This document shows, in pieces, positions 15,432-24,984 of a stretch of DNA of 64,000 bases. Positions within the stretch are counted from its first letter, which is position 1; the number at the start of each line of letters is the position of its first letter. The stretch spans positions 124,001 through 188,000 of the forward strand of contig NZ_JAQVCN010000002.1 in the NCBI RefSeq assembly GCF_028689785.1, given 5' to 3'. Both the position numbers and the translations under genes were made by a program. Source of the DNA: Zoogloea sp. GTDB taxonomy: Bacteria; Pseudomonadota; Gammaproteobacteria; Burkholderiales; Rhodocyclaceae. The notes beneath the pieces were generated by a model. It saw only the letters and a program-made list of their open reading frames with translations, did not search any database and had not been told where the DNA came from.

Positions 15432-17231
15432 ATGAGCTTTTTTGACAATCCCGGCATGCTGGCCCCGCCCAGGGTGACCCGCATCGACCTCTCCAGGGGC
15501 GGCTTCATCCTGGCCTGTTCCGACCCCCTGGAAGAGGTCACCCGCTGCATCGGCGACTGGCTGGAATACTGGGCCGCCCGCACCCCCAATGCCCTGTTCC
15601 TGGCGGAGCGGGATGCGGAGGGCGAATGGGTGCGCATGACCTATGCCCAGGTCCGCGAACAGGTCGGCAAGCTGGCCCAGGGGCTGCTCGACTTGGGCAT
15701 TGGGCCCACGGCGCCAGTGGTGTGCCTGTCCGACAACAGCCTCGATCAGGCCTTGCTGACCTTGGCCACCATGCACATCGGGCGGCCCTTCGCCACGGTG
15801 TCCAGCGCCTACTCGCGGCTGGCCAAGGACTACAGCAAGGTCGCCACCATCCTCCAGGAGCTGGCCCCCGGCGTGGTGTATGCGGGCGACGGCGCGGTGT
15901 ATGCCTCGGCAATCCGCGCCAGCGCCGTGTCCTGCCCGGTGATCCTGAGCACCAACGCCTACCAGCTGGACGGCAGCCTGTCCCTGGCCGAGCTGATGCG
16001 CACCCGGGAAACCCCGGCGGTGATGGCCGAGTTTGCCAAGATCACCCCGGAGACCCACGCCAAGTACCTGCTCACCTCGGGCTCCACCGGGCGGCCGAAG
16101 ATCGCCATCAACACCCACCGCATGCTCTGCGCCAACCAGAAGCAGATCCAGCAGAGCTGGCCTTTCCTCAAGGAAGAGAAGCCGGTGATCGTGTCCTGGC
16201 TGCCCTGGAGCCACACCTTCGGTGCCAACCACAACTTCAACCTGGTGCTGTGCAACGGCGGCAGCTTCTACATCGACGAAGGCCGCCCGGTGCCGGGCCT
16301 GATGGAGAAGTCGGTGCGCAACCTGCGGGAGGTGCAGCCCAACCTGTACTTCAATGTGCCCCGTGGCTTCGATGCCCTGATCGCCTTCCTGGAGCAGGAC
16401 GAATCCTTCGCCCGGGATTTCTTCGGGCGCCTGCGGGCGGTGTTCTATGCCGCGGCGGCCTTGCCCCAGTCCACCTGGGACCGCCTGGAAAAATCCGCCC
16501 AGAAGGTGCTCGGCGAGAAGGTTTGGTTCACCTCCGCCTGGGGCGCCACCGAAGCCTCGCCGCTGCTCACCAATGTGCACTGGCGCCTCGACGGCCCCGG
16601 CTGCATCGGCCTGCCGGTGGCCGGCACCTCCATCAAGTTCCTGCCCAACGGTGACAAGCTGGAGATGCGCGTCAAGGGGCCGCAGGTGTTCCCGGGCTAT
16701 CTCAACAACCCGGAGAAGACCGCCGAGGCCTTCGACGAGGACGGCTACTACAAGATCGGTGACGCCGGCCTCTTGATCGACCCGGCCCGGCCGGAGCGGG
16801 GCATCGCCTTCAACGGGCGGGTAGCCGAGGACTTCAAGCTCACCACCGGCACCTGGGTATCGGTGGGCACTCTGCGGGTCCGCGCCGTCACGGCCCTCGC
16901 GCCTTACGCCCAGGACGTGGTGGTCACCGGCCACGACCGGGACGAGGTGGGCCTGCTGGTTTTCCCGGCACCCGCCGCCAAGGATGTACCGGCCGATCAG
17001 CTCCATGCCCACGTGCGCGAAGGGCTGCGCAAGCTCAAGGCCGAGGGCGGCGGCGGGTCGTCCCAGAGCCCAACCCGGGCCATGCTGCTCGACGAACCGC
17101 CGAGCATGGACGCGGGCGAGATCACCGACAAGGGCTACATCAACCAGCGGGCGGTTCTGGCCCGCCGGGCGGATGAAGTCCTCAGCCTGCACACCTCGCC
17201 CAAGCTCGACCGGGTGGTCTTCCTCAAATAA
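15432..17231 (+). CDS. AMP-forming acyl-CoA ligase, feruloyl-CoA-synthase-like
   Basis: A 599-residue adenylate-forming enzyme that would activate a carboxylic acid to its CoA thioester with ATP. The P-loop-like motif TSGSTGRPK is at 215-223, the YYKIGDAG motif sits near residue 440, and GRVAEDFKLTTGTWVSVGTLR follows. That last motif, with LTTG in place of the usual ISSG, is characteristic of the feruloyl-CoA synthase branch. The usual C-terminal catalytic Lys region is replaced by SMDAGEITDKGYINQRAVL, as in that branch. It is 12 bases after the binding protein. It could activate the imported substrate or the acid freed by the C-C hydrolase; the sequence does not decide this. Confidence 0.85.
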   Translation: MSFFDNPGMLAPPRVTRIDLSRGGFILACSDPLEEVTRCIGDWLEYWAARTPNALFLAERDAEGEWVRMTYAQVREQVGKLAQGLLDLGIGPTAPVVCLSDNSLDQALLTLATMHIGRPFATVSSAYSRLAKDYSKVATILQELAPGVVYAGDGAVYASAIRASAVSCPVILSTNAYQLDGSLSLAELMRTRETPAVMAEFAKITPETHAKYLLTSGSTGRPKIAINTHRMLCANQKQIQQSWPFLKEEKPVIVSWLPWSHTFGANHNFNLVLCNGGSFYIDEGRPVPGLMEKSVRNLREVQPNLYFNVPRGFDALIAFLEQDESFARDFFGRLRAVFYAAAALPQSTWDRLEKSAQKVLGEKVWFTSAWGATEASPLLTNVHWRLDGPGCIGLPVAGTSIKFLPNGDKLEMRVKGPQVFPGYLNNPEKTAEAFDEDGYYKIGDAGLLIDPARPERGIAFNGRVAEDFKLTTGTWVSVGTLRVRAVTALAPYAQDVVVTGHDRDEVGLLVFPAPAAKDVPADQLHAHVREGLRKLKAEGGGGSSQSPTRAMLLDEPPSMDAGEITDKGYINQRAVLARRADEVLSLHTSPKLDRVVFLK

Positions 17232-17246
17232 ATCCCCAAGGACGCA

Positions 17247-17275
17247 GCGCCCCTGGCCATGCCCGGCCGGGGCGC
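17247..17275 (+). other. GC-rich hairpin within the catabolic cluster
   Basis: GCGCCCC pairs with GGGGCGC and, inside it, GGCC with GGCC, giving an 11-bp stem with one bulged base. It lies between the ligase stop and the next start. There is no T-run, so processing, RNA stability or weak attenuation is more likely than full termination. Confidence 0.45.
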
Positions 17276-17306
17276 GCTCGGCCTGAATTTCCCCACGGGA
17301 GCAATC

Positions 17307-18263
17307 ATGAACAAGAAACTGAAGGTAGCCATTGTCGGCTCCGGCAACATCGGCACCGACCTGATGATCAAGATCCTGCGCCACGGCGAGCACCTAGAGA
17401 TGGGTGCCATGGTGGGCATCGACCCGACCTCGGATGGCCTTGCCCGGGCGGCCCGGATGGGCGTCGCCACCACCCACGAAGGGGTGGAAGGGCTGACCCG
17501 CCTGCCGGTGTTTGCCGACATCGACATCGTTTTCGACGCCACCAGCGCCGGAGCCCACGTCAAGAACGACGCCTTTCTGCGCAGCCTCAAGCCCGGCATC
17601 CGCATGGTGGATCTGACCCCGGCGGCCATCGGCCCCTACTGCATCCCGGTGGTCAATGGCGCCCTGCATGACGACGCCCTCAACGTGAACATGGTCACCT
17701 GCGGCGGCCAGGCCACCATCCCCATGGTGGCGGCGGTGAGCCGCGTGGCCAAGGTGCATTACGGCGAGATCATCGCCTCCATCTCCAGCAAGTCGGCCGG
17801 CCCCGGCACCCGCGCCAACATCGACGAGTTTACCGAGACCACCTCCAAAGCCATCGAAGTGGTGGGCGGGGCGGCCAAGGGCAAGGCCATCATCATCCTC
17901 AACCCGGCCGAGCCGCCGCTGATGATGCGTGACACGGTGTACTGCCTGTCGGAGATGGCCGACGAGGACGAGATCGCCGCCTCGGTGGAGCGCATGGCCG
18001 CCGACGTGCAGAAGTACGTGGCCGGCTACCGCCTCAAGCAGAAGGTGCAGTTCGACATCATTCCGGCCTCGCGCCCCATCAACATCCCCGGCGTCGGCCC
18101 GCGCATGAGCGGCCTCAAGACCTCCGTGTTTCTCGAAGTGGAAGGCGCCGCCCACTACCTGCCGGCCTATGCCGGCAATCTGGACATCATGACGTCCGCC
18201 GCCAAGACCACCGCCGAACGCATGGCCGCCCGCATCCTGGCCACCGCCGCCACCGCTGCCTGA
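17307..18263 (+). CDS. mhpF: Acetaldehyde dehydrogenase, acylating
   Basis: A 318-residue enzyme of the MhpF/DmpF/BphJ family that converts acetaldehyde, CoA and NAD+ to acetyl-CoA. The nucleotide motif is GSGNIGTD (11-18), the catalytic thiol is Cys132 in TCGGQATIP, and [18 protein letters not shown] and [13 protein letters not shown] are family signatures. Length is normal. It sits directly before the aldolase gene, 11 bases apart. The two proteins form a complex in which acetaldehyde is channelled between the active sites. The start has only a modest ribosome site (GGGAG). Confidence 0.95.
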   Translation: MNKKLKVAIVGSGNIGTDLMIKILRHGEHLEMGAMVGIDPTSDGLARAARMGVATTHEGVEGLTRLPVFADIDIVFDATSAGAHVKNDAFLRSLKPGIRMVDLTPAAIGPYCIPVVNGALHDDALNVNMVTCGGQATIPMVAAVSRVAKVHYGEIIASISSKSAGPGTRANIDEFTETTSKAIEVVGGAAKGKAIIILNPAEPPLMMRDTVYCLSEMADEDEIAASVERMAADVQKYVAGYRLKQKVQFDIIPASRPINIPGVGPRMSGLKTSVFLEVEGAAHYLPAYAGNLDIMTSAAKTTAERMAARILATAATAA

Positions 18264-18274
18264 GGAGACCGCAC

Positions 18275-19336
18275 ATGAACCCCGACAAGAAGATCTACAT
18301 CTCCGACGTGACCCTGCGCGACGGCTCCCACGCCATCCGCCACCAGTACAGCGTCGAGCAGGCCGTGCAGATTGCCCGTGCCCTGGACAAGGCCAAGGTG
18401 GATTCCATCGAGGTGGCCCACGGCGACGGCCTGCAGGGCTCCAGCTTCAACTACGGCTTTGGCGCCCACACCGACCTGGAGTGGATCGAGGCGGTGGCCG
18501 ACACGGTGAAGCATGCCAAGGTGGCGACCCTGCTGCTCCCCGGCATCGGCACCGTGCATGACCTGAAGGCCGCCTACAGCGCCGGCGCCCGCATCGTGCG
18601 CGTGGCCACCCACTGCACCGAGGCCGACGTGTCGCGCCAGCATATCGAGGTGGCCCGGGAACTGGGCATGGAGGCCGTCGGCTTTCTGATGATGAGCCAC
18701 ATGACCACGCCCCAGGCCCTGGCCCAGCAGGCCAAGCTGATGGAGAGCTACGGCGCCACCTGCTGCTACGTGGTGGATTCGGGCGGCGCCCTGTCCATGA
18801 ACGATGTGCGCGAGCGCTTCCGGGCCTTCAAGGATGTGCTGAAGCCCGAAACCGAGACCGGCATCCATGCCCACCACAACCTCAGCCTGGGCGTGGCCAA
18901 TTCCATCGTAGCGGTGGAGGAGGGCTGCGACCGGGTGGACGCCAGCCTGTCGGGCATGGGCGCCGGGGCCGGCAACGCCCCCCTGGAAGTCTTCATCGCC
19001 GCAGCCGACCGCATGGGCTGGAACCACGGCTGCAAGCTGTACACCCTGATGGACGCCGCCGACGACATCGTGCGCCCCCTGCAGGACCGCCCGGTGCGGG
19101 TGGACCGGGAGACCCTCGCCCTGGGCTATGCCGGCGTGTATTCCAGCTTCCTGCGCCATTCCGAAGTGGCCGCCAAGAAGTATGGCCTGAAGGCGGTGGA
19201 CATCCTGGTCGAGCTGGGCCGCCGCCGCATGGTGGGCGGGCAGGAGGACATGATCGTGGACGTGGCCCTGGACCTGCTGAAGGGCCATGAGCACGACGCC
19301 GTGCATGCCATTCCCACCATGAGCGAAGCGGGCTGA
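18275..19336 (+). CDS. mhpE: 4-Hydroxy-2-oxovalerate aldolase
   Basis: A 353-residue HMGL-like TIM-barrel aldolase (DmpG/BphI/MhpE). It splits 4-hydroxy-2-oxopentanoate into pyruvate and acetaldehyde. The opening [18 protein letters not shown] holds the metal-binding Asp and catalytic His, HAHHNLSLG near residue 196 carries the other metal ligands, and [12 protein letters not shown] follows. A strong site (TGAGGAGA) stands before the ATG. Its channel partner is encoded immediately upstream. With it, the lower pathway to pyruvate and acetyl-CoA is complete. Confidence 0.95.
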   Translation: MNPDKKIYISDVTLRDGSHAIRHQYSVEQAVQIARALDKAKVDSIEVAHGDGLQGSSFNYGFGAHTDLEWIEAVADTVKHAKVATLLLPGIGTVHDLKAAYSAGARIVRVATHCTEADVSRQHIEVARELGMEAVGFLMMSHMTTPQALAQQAKLMESYGATCCYVVDSGGALSMNDVRERFRAFKDVLKPETETGIHAHHNLSLGVANSIVAVEEGCDRVDASLSGMGAGAGNAPLEVFIAAADRMGWNHGCKLYTLMDAADDIVRPLQDRPVRVDRETLALGYAGVYSSFLRHSEVAAKKYGLKAVDILVELGRRRMVGGQEDMIVDVALDLLKGHEHDAVHAIPTMSEAG

Positions 19337-19341
19337 GCATC

Positions 19342-20343
19342 ATGGGCACGAATCTCCTCGTCCGGCTGTCGCCAAACGGCGGCAGCTTTGAATGTGCGCC
19401 GGGCCAGACGGTGCTCGACGCCGCCCTGGCCGCCGGCTACTGGCTGCCCCACAGCTGCCGCACCGGCACCTGCAACAGCTGCCACCTGGGCTTGCTGGAA
19501 GGGGCGGTGGAACACGCCCCGACCCGTCCGGACGGCACCGATGTGCCGGCCGGCCAGTGCCGCACCTGCCAGGCCGTGCCCACCGCCGAGCTGCTGCTGG
19601 ACGCGCCCAAGGTGCCGGCCGAGCCGGGGCAGCGGGTGGTCACCACCGGCGCCAAGGTGGTGGAGGTGAGCCGCCCGTCCCACGATGTGGTGGTGATCCG
19701 CCTGCAGGTGCCGCCCGCCGCCGGCTTCAGCTTCAAGGCCGGCCAGTACGCCAGCGTGATCCTCAAGGACGGGGCGAAGCGCAGCTACAGCATGGCCAAC
19801 GATCCGGAGGAGGCGGGTGTCATCGAGTGGCACGTGCGCCGCATGGAAGGCGGGCGTTTCTCCACCCACGCCTACGACAAGCTCAAGGCCGGCGGCCTGC
19901 TGCGCATCGAGGGGCCCTACGGCGACTTCGTGCTGCAGCCGGGCGACGCGCCCATCGTGCTGCTGGCTTCGGGCACGGGCTACGCCCCCATCGCCGCGCT
20001 GCTCAAGACCCACGGCGCCGAGATGGCCCGCCGTGGGGCGGTGCTGTACTGGGGCGGCCGCCAGCGGGCCGACCTGTACGCGGTGGACAGCGTGGCCGCC
20101 TGGGAGGCGCAGTACCCGGGCATTCGCCTGGTGCCGGTGCTCTCCGAGGCTGGTCCGGAGTGGGCTGGACGGCGTGGTTTCGTGCACGCGGCGGTGCTGG
20201 CGGATCTGCCCGATCTCTCAGCCCACGAGGTGTATGCCTGCGGCAACCCGCTGATGATCGATGCGGCGCGCAGCAGCTTCACCGCCACGGCGGGGCTGCC
20301 GGCGGAGCGCTTCCTTGCCGACGCCTTCGTCGTCAATAGCTGA
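19342..20343 (+). CDS. Dioxygenase reductase: plant-type [2Fe-2S] plus ferredoxin-NADP reductase domains
   Basis: A 333-residue electron-transfer flavoprotein. Residues about 1-92 form a plant-type [2Fe-2S] domain with ligands in CRTGTCNSC and a later CRTC. Residues about 100-200 form the FAD domain with RSYSMAND, and residues about 205-330 form the NAD domain with GSGTGYAPIAAL and the terminal CGNP motif. It would take electrons from NADH and pass them to the Rieske ferredoxin at 9236. A reductase with its own [2Fe-2S] cluster plus a separate Rieske ferredoxin is the arrangement of naphthalene-dioxygenase-type (class III) systems. It lies nearly 8 kb from the oxygenase genes, which is somewhat unusual. 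Confidence 0.9.
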   Translation: MGTNLLVRLSPNGGSFECAPGQTVLDAALAAGYWLPHSCRTGTCNSCHLGLLEGAVEHAPTRPDGTDVPAGQCRTCQAVPTAELLLDAPKVPAEPGQRVVTTGAKVVEVSRPSHDVVVIRLQVPPAAGFSFKAGQYASVILKDGAKRSYSMANDPEEAGVIEWHVRRMEGGRFSTHAYDKLKAGGLLRIEGPYGDFVLQPGDAPIVLLASGTGYAPIAALLKTHGAEMARRGAVLYWGGRQRADLYAVDSVAAWEAQYPGIRLVPVLSEAGPEWAGRRGFVHAAVLADLPDLSAHEVYACGNPLMIDAARSSFTATAGLPAERFLADAFVVNS

Positions 20344-20364
20344 ACCCGGCCGGAGGAGATTTTC

Positions 20365-21414
20365 ATGGATTTCAGTATCTTCGCGATCCTGGCCCAGGAC
20401 GGGGTCACCAACGGGGCGGTCTACGCCCTGCTGGCCATGGCCCTGGTGCTGGTGTTTTCGGTGACGCGCATCATCTTTCTGCCCCAGGGGGAGTTCATCG
20501 GCTTCGGTGCCCTCACCGTGGCGGCCTTGCAGAGCAGCCAGTTTCCCAGGCTGATCTGGCTGCTCATCGGTATCGGCGTGCTCACCTTTCTGGTGGAGCT
20601 GGGTTCGGCCCTGCGCCAGCGGCGCTACAAGCCGCTGCCGCGGCGCCTGCTCATGTGGAGCGTCATCGAGAACCTGATCTACCCCCAGTTCATCTGGCTG
20701 CTGGCCCACAGCTTCGACTGGCAGGGCATGCCGATGGCGGTGCAGATCCTGTTCACCCTGGCCATCACCGTGCCCTTGGGCATCATGATCTATCGCGTCG
20801 CCTTCCAGCCCATGGCCGAGGCCTCGGTGCTGGTGCTGCTGATCGTCTCGGTGGGCGTGCATTTCGCCCTGCTGGGCATGGGGCTGTTCATCTTCGGGCC
20901 AGAAGGTTCGACCACCCACGCCTTCACGGAGTGGAGCACTGCCCTGGGCGAGATGCCCGTGTCGGGGCAGAGCGTGGTGGTGATGGCGGTGGCGGGCAGC
21001 CTGATCGGCCTGCTCTACCTGTTCTTCGACCGCACGCTGTATGGCAAGGCCCTGCGCGCCACGGCGGTGAACCGCAAGGGTGCGCAGCTGGTGGGCATCG
21101 GCACCAGCCAGGCCGGGCGCATGGCCTTCGGCCTGGCGGCCGGCCTGGGCACCCTGGCCGGTACCCTCATCGCGCCCCTCAACACCGTGGGTTACGACAC
21201 CGGGTTCGTGGTGGCCCTGAAGGGCTTCGTGGCGGCCATCGTCGGCGGTCTGGCCAGCTATCCGCTGGCGGCGGCAGGGGCGTTGCTGGTCGGCCTGCTC
21301 GAGAGCTATTCCTCCTACTGGGCGAGTGCGTACAAGGAGGTGATCGTGTTCACGCTGATCATCCCGGTGCTGGCCTGGCGTTCGCTGACTTCCGGCCATG
21401 GAGACGAAGAATGA
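20365..21414 (+). CDS. livH: ABC transporter permease, LivH type
   Basis: A 349-residue inner-membrane permease of the branched-chain amino acid (HAAT) family. It opens with the usual [27 protein letters not shown] stretch, and the cytoplasmic coupling loop is [19 protein letters not shown]. About eight membrane segments are visible, with an insertion of some 60 residues near residues 65-130. It pairs with the LivM part of the next gene, and its stop overlaps that ATG (ATGA). GGAGGAG precedes the start. Confidence 0.9.
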   Translation: MDFSIFAILAQDGVTNGAVYALLAMALVLVFSVTRIIFLPQGEFIGFGALTVAALQSSQFPRLIWLLIGIGVLTFLVELGSALRQRRYKPLPRRLLMWSVIENLIYPQFIWLLAHSFDWQGMPMAVQILFTLAITVPLGIMIYRVAFQPMAEASVLVLLIVSVGVHFALLGMGLFIFGPEGSTTHAFTEWSTALGEMPVSGQSVVVMAVAGSLIGLLYLFFDRTLYGKALRATAVNRKGAQLVGIGTSQAGRMAFGLAAGLGTLAGTLIAPLNTVGYDTGFVVALKGFVAAIVGGLASYPLAAAGALLVGLLESYSSYWASAYKEVIVFTLIIPVLAWRSLTSGHGDEE

Positions 21415-23204
21415 AGATGTCCACCAAGAAGCTCCAGTGGCTGATGTTCGGCTGGTTTTTCGTGTTTCCGTTTCTGCCCGTGCCGGGCTACTGGATCACC
21501 ATCGGCAACTACATCGGCCTGTATTCCATCGTGGCCCTCGGCCTGGTGCTGCTCACCGGCATCGGTGGCCTGACCTCCTTCGGGCAGGCGGCCTTCGTTG
21601 GCCTGGGGGCTTACACCACGGCCTATCTCAGCACCACCCTGGGCTGGTCCCCGTGGGTGGGCCTGGGGGCCGGGCTGGTGGTTTCGGGCCTGGCGGCGGC
21701 GTTGATCGGCAGCGTCACCGTGCGCCTGTCGGGCCACTTCCTGCCCCTGGCCACCATCGCCTGGGGGCTGTCCCTGTACTACCTGTTCGGGACCATCGAG
21801 TTCCTGGGCAAGTATGATGGGCTGTCGGGTATCCCGGCCCTGAGCGTGTTCGGCATCGATCTGTCTTCACCGCGGGTGATGTACGGGGTGATCTGGCTGT
21901 GCCTCGGGGGCTGCCTGATGCTGGTGCTCAACCTGCTCAACTCCCGGCCCGGCCGCGCCATCCGGGCCCTGGCCAAGGGCAAGACCATGCCCGAGGCCAT
22001 GGGCATCCACACCGCCCAGTACAAGATCCTGATCTTCGTGCTGGCGGCGCTGATGGCAAGTTTGTCGGGCTGGCTGTATGCCCACCTGCAGCGCTCGGTG
22101 AGCGCCACGCCCTTTGGCCTGCACATGGGCATCGAGTACCTGTTCATGGCGGTGGTGGGCGGTATCGGCCACGTGTGGGGGGCGATCCTCGGCGCGGTGG
22201 TGATGACCGGCCTGAAGAGCCAGCTGCAGGATTGGCTGCCCCTGCTGCTGGGCAGCAACGGCAACTTCGAGATCGTGGTCTTCGGGGTGATGATCGTGCT
22301 GCTCCTGCTGTGGTCGCGGGACGGCCTGTGGCCCTGGGTGGCCAGCATGTGGGCGAAGTTCCATCCGCCCGAGCCGGAGGTGGTGGCGCCGGCCATCGCC
22401 CCCGATGGCTACAGCGACCTGCCGCGCCGGGCCCGGCCCCAGGCCGGGGCGCTGATCCTCGAGGTCAGCGACGCCCGCAAGCAGTTCGGCGGGCTGGTGG
22501 CGGTGAAGGACATGGCCTTCGAGATCCGTGCCGGCGAGGTGGTCGGCCTGATCGGCCCCAACGGGGCAGGCAAGTCCACCATGTTCAACCTGGTGACCGG
22601 GGTGTTGCCCGCCACCAGCGGCGAGATCCGCTTCTGCGGCGAGCGCATCGACCAGCTGGATTCCCGGCACATCGTGCGCATGGGCATCGGCCGCAGCTTC
22701 CAGCATGTGCACCTCATCCCGCACCTGTCGGTGCTGGAGAACGTGGCCATGGGGGCGCACCTGCGCGGTCGCAGCAGCCCCCTGGCGGCGGCCCTGCGGC
22801 TGGACCGCCATGAAGAAGCGCGGCTGCTTTTCCTGGCCGCCGAGCAGATCCGCCGGGTGGGCCTGGGTGAGTACATGCACACCCCGGCGGGCAGCCTGGC
22901 CCTGGGTCAGCAACGCATCCTCGAGATCGCCCGCGCCCTGTGCACCGATCCGACGCTGCTGCTCCTCGACGAGCCCGCCGCCGGCCTGCGCCTGAAGGAG
23001 AAGGAGGCCCTGGCCGACCTGATCCGCCAGCTCAGGGGTGAGGGCATGTCGGTGCTGCTGGTGGAGCACGACATGGACTTCGTGATGGGCCTGACCGACC
23101 GGCTGGTGGTGATGGAGTTCGGCAGCAAGATCGCCGAAGGCCTGCCCGCCGAGATCCAGAACAATGAAGCCGTGCTGGCGGCCTACCTGGGAGGTGTGGA
23201 ATGA
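21411..23204 (+). CDS. LivM permease fused to LivG ATPase
   Basis: A single 597-residue chain with two parts. Residues 1 to about 325 are a LivM-type permease ([28 protein letters not shown] and [16 protein letters not shown]). After a Pro-rich linker (about 325-345), residues 346-597 are a LivG-type ATPase with Walker [10 protein letters not shown] (about 382-390), signature LALGQQR in place of the more usual LSYGQQR, Walker [12 protein letters not shown], and H-loop VEHDMDF. The fusion is seen in other betaproteobacterial aromatic-acid importers. The start overlaps livH (ATGA) and the stop overlaps livF (ATGA). Confidence 0.92.
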   Translation: MKMSTKKLQWLMFGWFFVFPFLPVPGYWITIGNYIGLYSIVALGLVLLTGIGGLTSFGQAAFVGLGAYTTAYLSTTLGWSPWVGLGAGLVVSGLAAALIGSVTVRLSGHFLPLATIAWGLSLYYLFGTIEFLGKYDGLSGIPALSVFGIDLSSPRVMYGVIWLCLGGCLMLVLNLLNSRPGRAIRALAKGKTMPEAMGIHTAQYKILIFVLAALMASLSGWLYAHLQRSVSATPFGLHMGIEYLFMAVVGGIGHVWGAILGAVVMTGLKSQLQDWLPLLLGSNGNFEIVVFGVMIVLLLLWSRDGLWPWVASMWAKFHPPEPEVVAPAIAPDGYSDLPRRARPQAGALILEVSDARKQFGGLVAVKDMAFEIRAGEVVGLIGPNGAGKSTMFNLVTGVLPATSGEIRFCGERIDQLDSRHIVRMGIGRSFQHVHLIPHLSVLENVAMGAHLRGRSSPLAAALRLDRHEEARLLFLAAEQIRRVGLGEYMHTPAGSLALGQQRILEIARALCTDPTLLLLDEPAAGLRLKEKEALADLIRQLRGEGMSVLLVEHDMDFVMGLTDRLVVMEFGSKIAEGLPAEIQNNEAVLAAYLGGVE

Positions 23205-23950
23205 GCGCCGACAACAACAGCAAACCCGTTCTTGAAACCCGCAACCTGAGCGTGCGCTATGGCAAGGTCGAGGCTCTGCGGGCCACCTCGATCAGCCTGC
23301 GGGCCGGCGAGATCGTCACCGTGATCGGCCCCAACGGGGCCGGCAAGTCGTCCCTGCTCAACGCCATCATGGGCGCCCTGCCCAGCGAGGGGCAGGCCGA
23401 GGGCGAGGTGCTCTATCAGGGGCAGGACGTGTCCCACCACGCCATCGAACTGCGCCTGGGCAAGGGTCTGGCCCTGGTGCCCGAGAAGCGCGAGCTGTTC
23501 ACCACCATGACCGTGGAGGACAACCTGGTGCTGGGTGCCTACCGGCGGCGCAAGGCGGGCTGGTCCTACCGGGACGGGCTGGAGGGCATCTACGCCGTCT
23601 TTCCGCGCCTCAAGGAGCGCCGCCACCAGCTGGCGGGCACCATGTCCGGCGGCGAGCGGCAGATGGTGGCCATCGGCCGGGCGCTGATGAGCGACCCCAA
23701 GGTGCTGATGCTCGACGAGCCCTCCCTGGGGTTGGCACCGCGGGTGATGGCCGAGGTCTTTCAGGTGATCTCCCATCTCCGTGATACCGGCGTGGCGACC
23801 CTGCTGATCGAGCAGAACTCCCGCGCGGCCTTGAAGGTGTCTGACTACGGCTACGTGCTGGAGGTGGGCGACGTGACCCTGGAGGGCAAGGCCAGCGAGC
23901 TGGCCCGGAACCCGCGGGTGATCGAGGCCTACCTGGGGGCGAAGCACTGA
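23201..23950 (+). CDS. livF: ABC transporter ATPase, LivF type
   Basis: A 249-residue ATPase, the second nucleotide-binding subunit of the importer. Walker A is GPNGAGKSS (about 45-53), the signature is MSGGERQM, Walker B is VLMLDEPSLGL, and the switch region IEQNSR shows the Gln-Asn that replaces His in this group. The gene begins inside the stop of the LivM-LivG fusion. With the binding protein at 14274 and livH the importer is complete. Confidence 0.93.
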   Translation: MSADNNSKPVLETRNLSVRYGKVEALRATSISLRAGEIVTVIGPNGAGKSSLLNAIMGALPSEGQAEGEVLYQGQDVSHHAIELRLGKGLALVPEKRELFTTMTVEDNLVLGAYRRRKAGWSYRDGLEGIYAVFPRLKERRHQLAGTMSGGERQMVAIGRALMSDPKVLMLDEPSLGLAPRVMAEVFQVISHLRDTGVATLLIEQNSRAALKVSDYGYVLEVGDVTLEGKASELARNPRVIEAYLGAKH

Positions 23951-23951
23951 G

Positions 23952-24371
23952 ATGAGCATCCTGCGCACTGATCTCAGCGTGGACAGCCTCAACCGGGATG
24001 CGGCCGACTGCCTGCCGGGCGCGCTGGGCGTTGAATTCCTGAGCCTGGAGCAGGGGCGGGCGAGCAGCCGCATGCCCCTGCGGCCCATCCACATGGCCCC
24101 CAACCAGCGTCTGCACGCGGCCAGCCTGATCGCCCTGGCCGATACCACCACCGGCCATGCGACCATGGCGCACCTGCCGGCCGGCGCCCGCTCCTTTGCC
24201 ACCATTGAGCTGAAGAGCAACCACCTGGGCACCCTCACGGAGGGTGCCATTGCCTGCGTCGCCACGGCGGTGCATCTGGGGCGCAGGACCCAGGTTTGGG
24301 ACGCGGTGGTCACCGATGAGGCCACCGGCCGCCAGTTGGTGTTGTACCGTTGCACCCAGATGATCCTTTAA
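23952..24371 (+). CDS. PaaI-type hotdog thioesterase, first copy
   Basis: A 139-residue hotdog-fold protein of the PaaI/YbgC-like acyl-CoA thioesterase group. The central helix and following turn NQRLHAASLIALADTTTGHAT carry the catalytic-site Asp/Thr positions; the usual HGG is replaced by HAA. The C-terminal strand RRTQVWDAVVTDEATGR fits the fold. It begins one base after the livF stop. It may release CoA from an aromatic or side-chain thioester, either to rescue CoA or as a regular step with the ligase at 15432. Confidence 0.8.
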   Translation: MSILRTDLSVDSLNRDAADCLPGALGVEFLSLEQGRASSRMPLRPIHMAPNQRLHAASLIALADTTTGHATMAHLPAGARSFATIELKSNHLGTLTEGAIACVATAVHLGRRTQVWDAVVTDEATGRQLVLYRCTQMIL

Positions 24372-24415
24372 CCGGCGCCCAAGGCGTCGGCAACAACAAG
24401 ATGGAGTGACCCCCA

Positions 24416-24853
24416 ATGAGTATCTGGTTTGCCCCCTTCACCCTGGAAGAAGTCAATGCCCGTGGCGCCACCTGCGCCAACGGCCATCTGGGCATGGAAC
24501 TGATCGAGATCGGCGAAGACTACCTGCGCGGCCGCATGCCCGTGGATCAGCGCACCCGCCAGCCCGCCGGGGCACTGCATGGCGGCGTGTCGGTGGCCTT
24601 TGCCGAGACCCTGGCTTCCTGGTCGGCGGCCCATGCGGTCGACCCGGCCAAATACCACTGCGTCGGTCAGGAGATCAACGCCAACCACGTCCGCGCGGTG
24701 ACCGGCGGCTGGGTCTATGGCGAGGCCCGGCCCCTGCACATCGGCCGGACCAGCCACGTCTGGGAAGTGCGCATCACCAACGAGGAAGGCAAGCTGGTGT
24801 GCATCTCGCGCATGACCGCTGCCGTGCTCAGCAAGCCGAGCGAGTACAAGTAA
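24416..24853 (+). CDS. PaaI-type hotdog thioesterase, second copy
   Basis: A 145-residue hotdog thioesterase with the classical motif: GALHGGVSVAFAETLAS, where the Glu in AETLAS is the expected catalytic residue, as in 4-hydroxybenzoyl-CoA and MenI-type thioesterases. HVRAVTGGWVYGEARPLHIGRTSHVWEVRI forms the dimer strands. The first 10 residues (MSIWFAPFTLEE) are typical of this branch. It is only distantly similar to the neighbouring thioesterase, so this is not a recent duplication. GGAGTGA precedes the ATG. Confidence 0.85.
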   Translation: MSIWFAPFTLEEVNARGATCANGHLGMELIEIGEDYLRGRMPVDQRTRQPAGALHGGVSVAFAETLASWSAAHAVDPAKYHCVGQEINANHVRAVTGGWVYGEARPLHIGRTSHVWEVRITNEEGKLVCISRMTAAVLSKPSEYK

Positions 24854-24984
24854 GACGCTTCGGGTCGTCCTGCGGAGGTGACTTCAATCGCCCCTGCCGG
24901 CCCTCCCGCCATCGTCGGCGTGTTCCGAACGCCCTGCCATACCTCCCTTGGGGTGATCTGGCCAGGGCCGCGCAATCTTATTTC

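Noticed and set aside
13377..17393. A 1338-codon minus-strand open frame
   Set aside because: It covers the hydratase, binding-protein and ligase genes in antisense. No start signal or domain is visible, and the plus-strand proteins have intact motifs.
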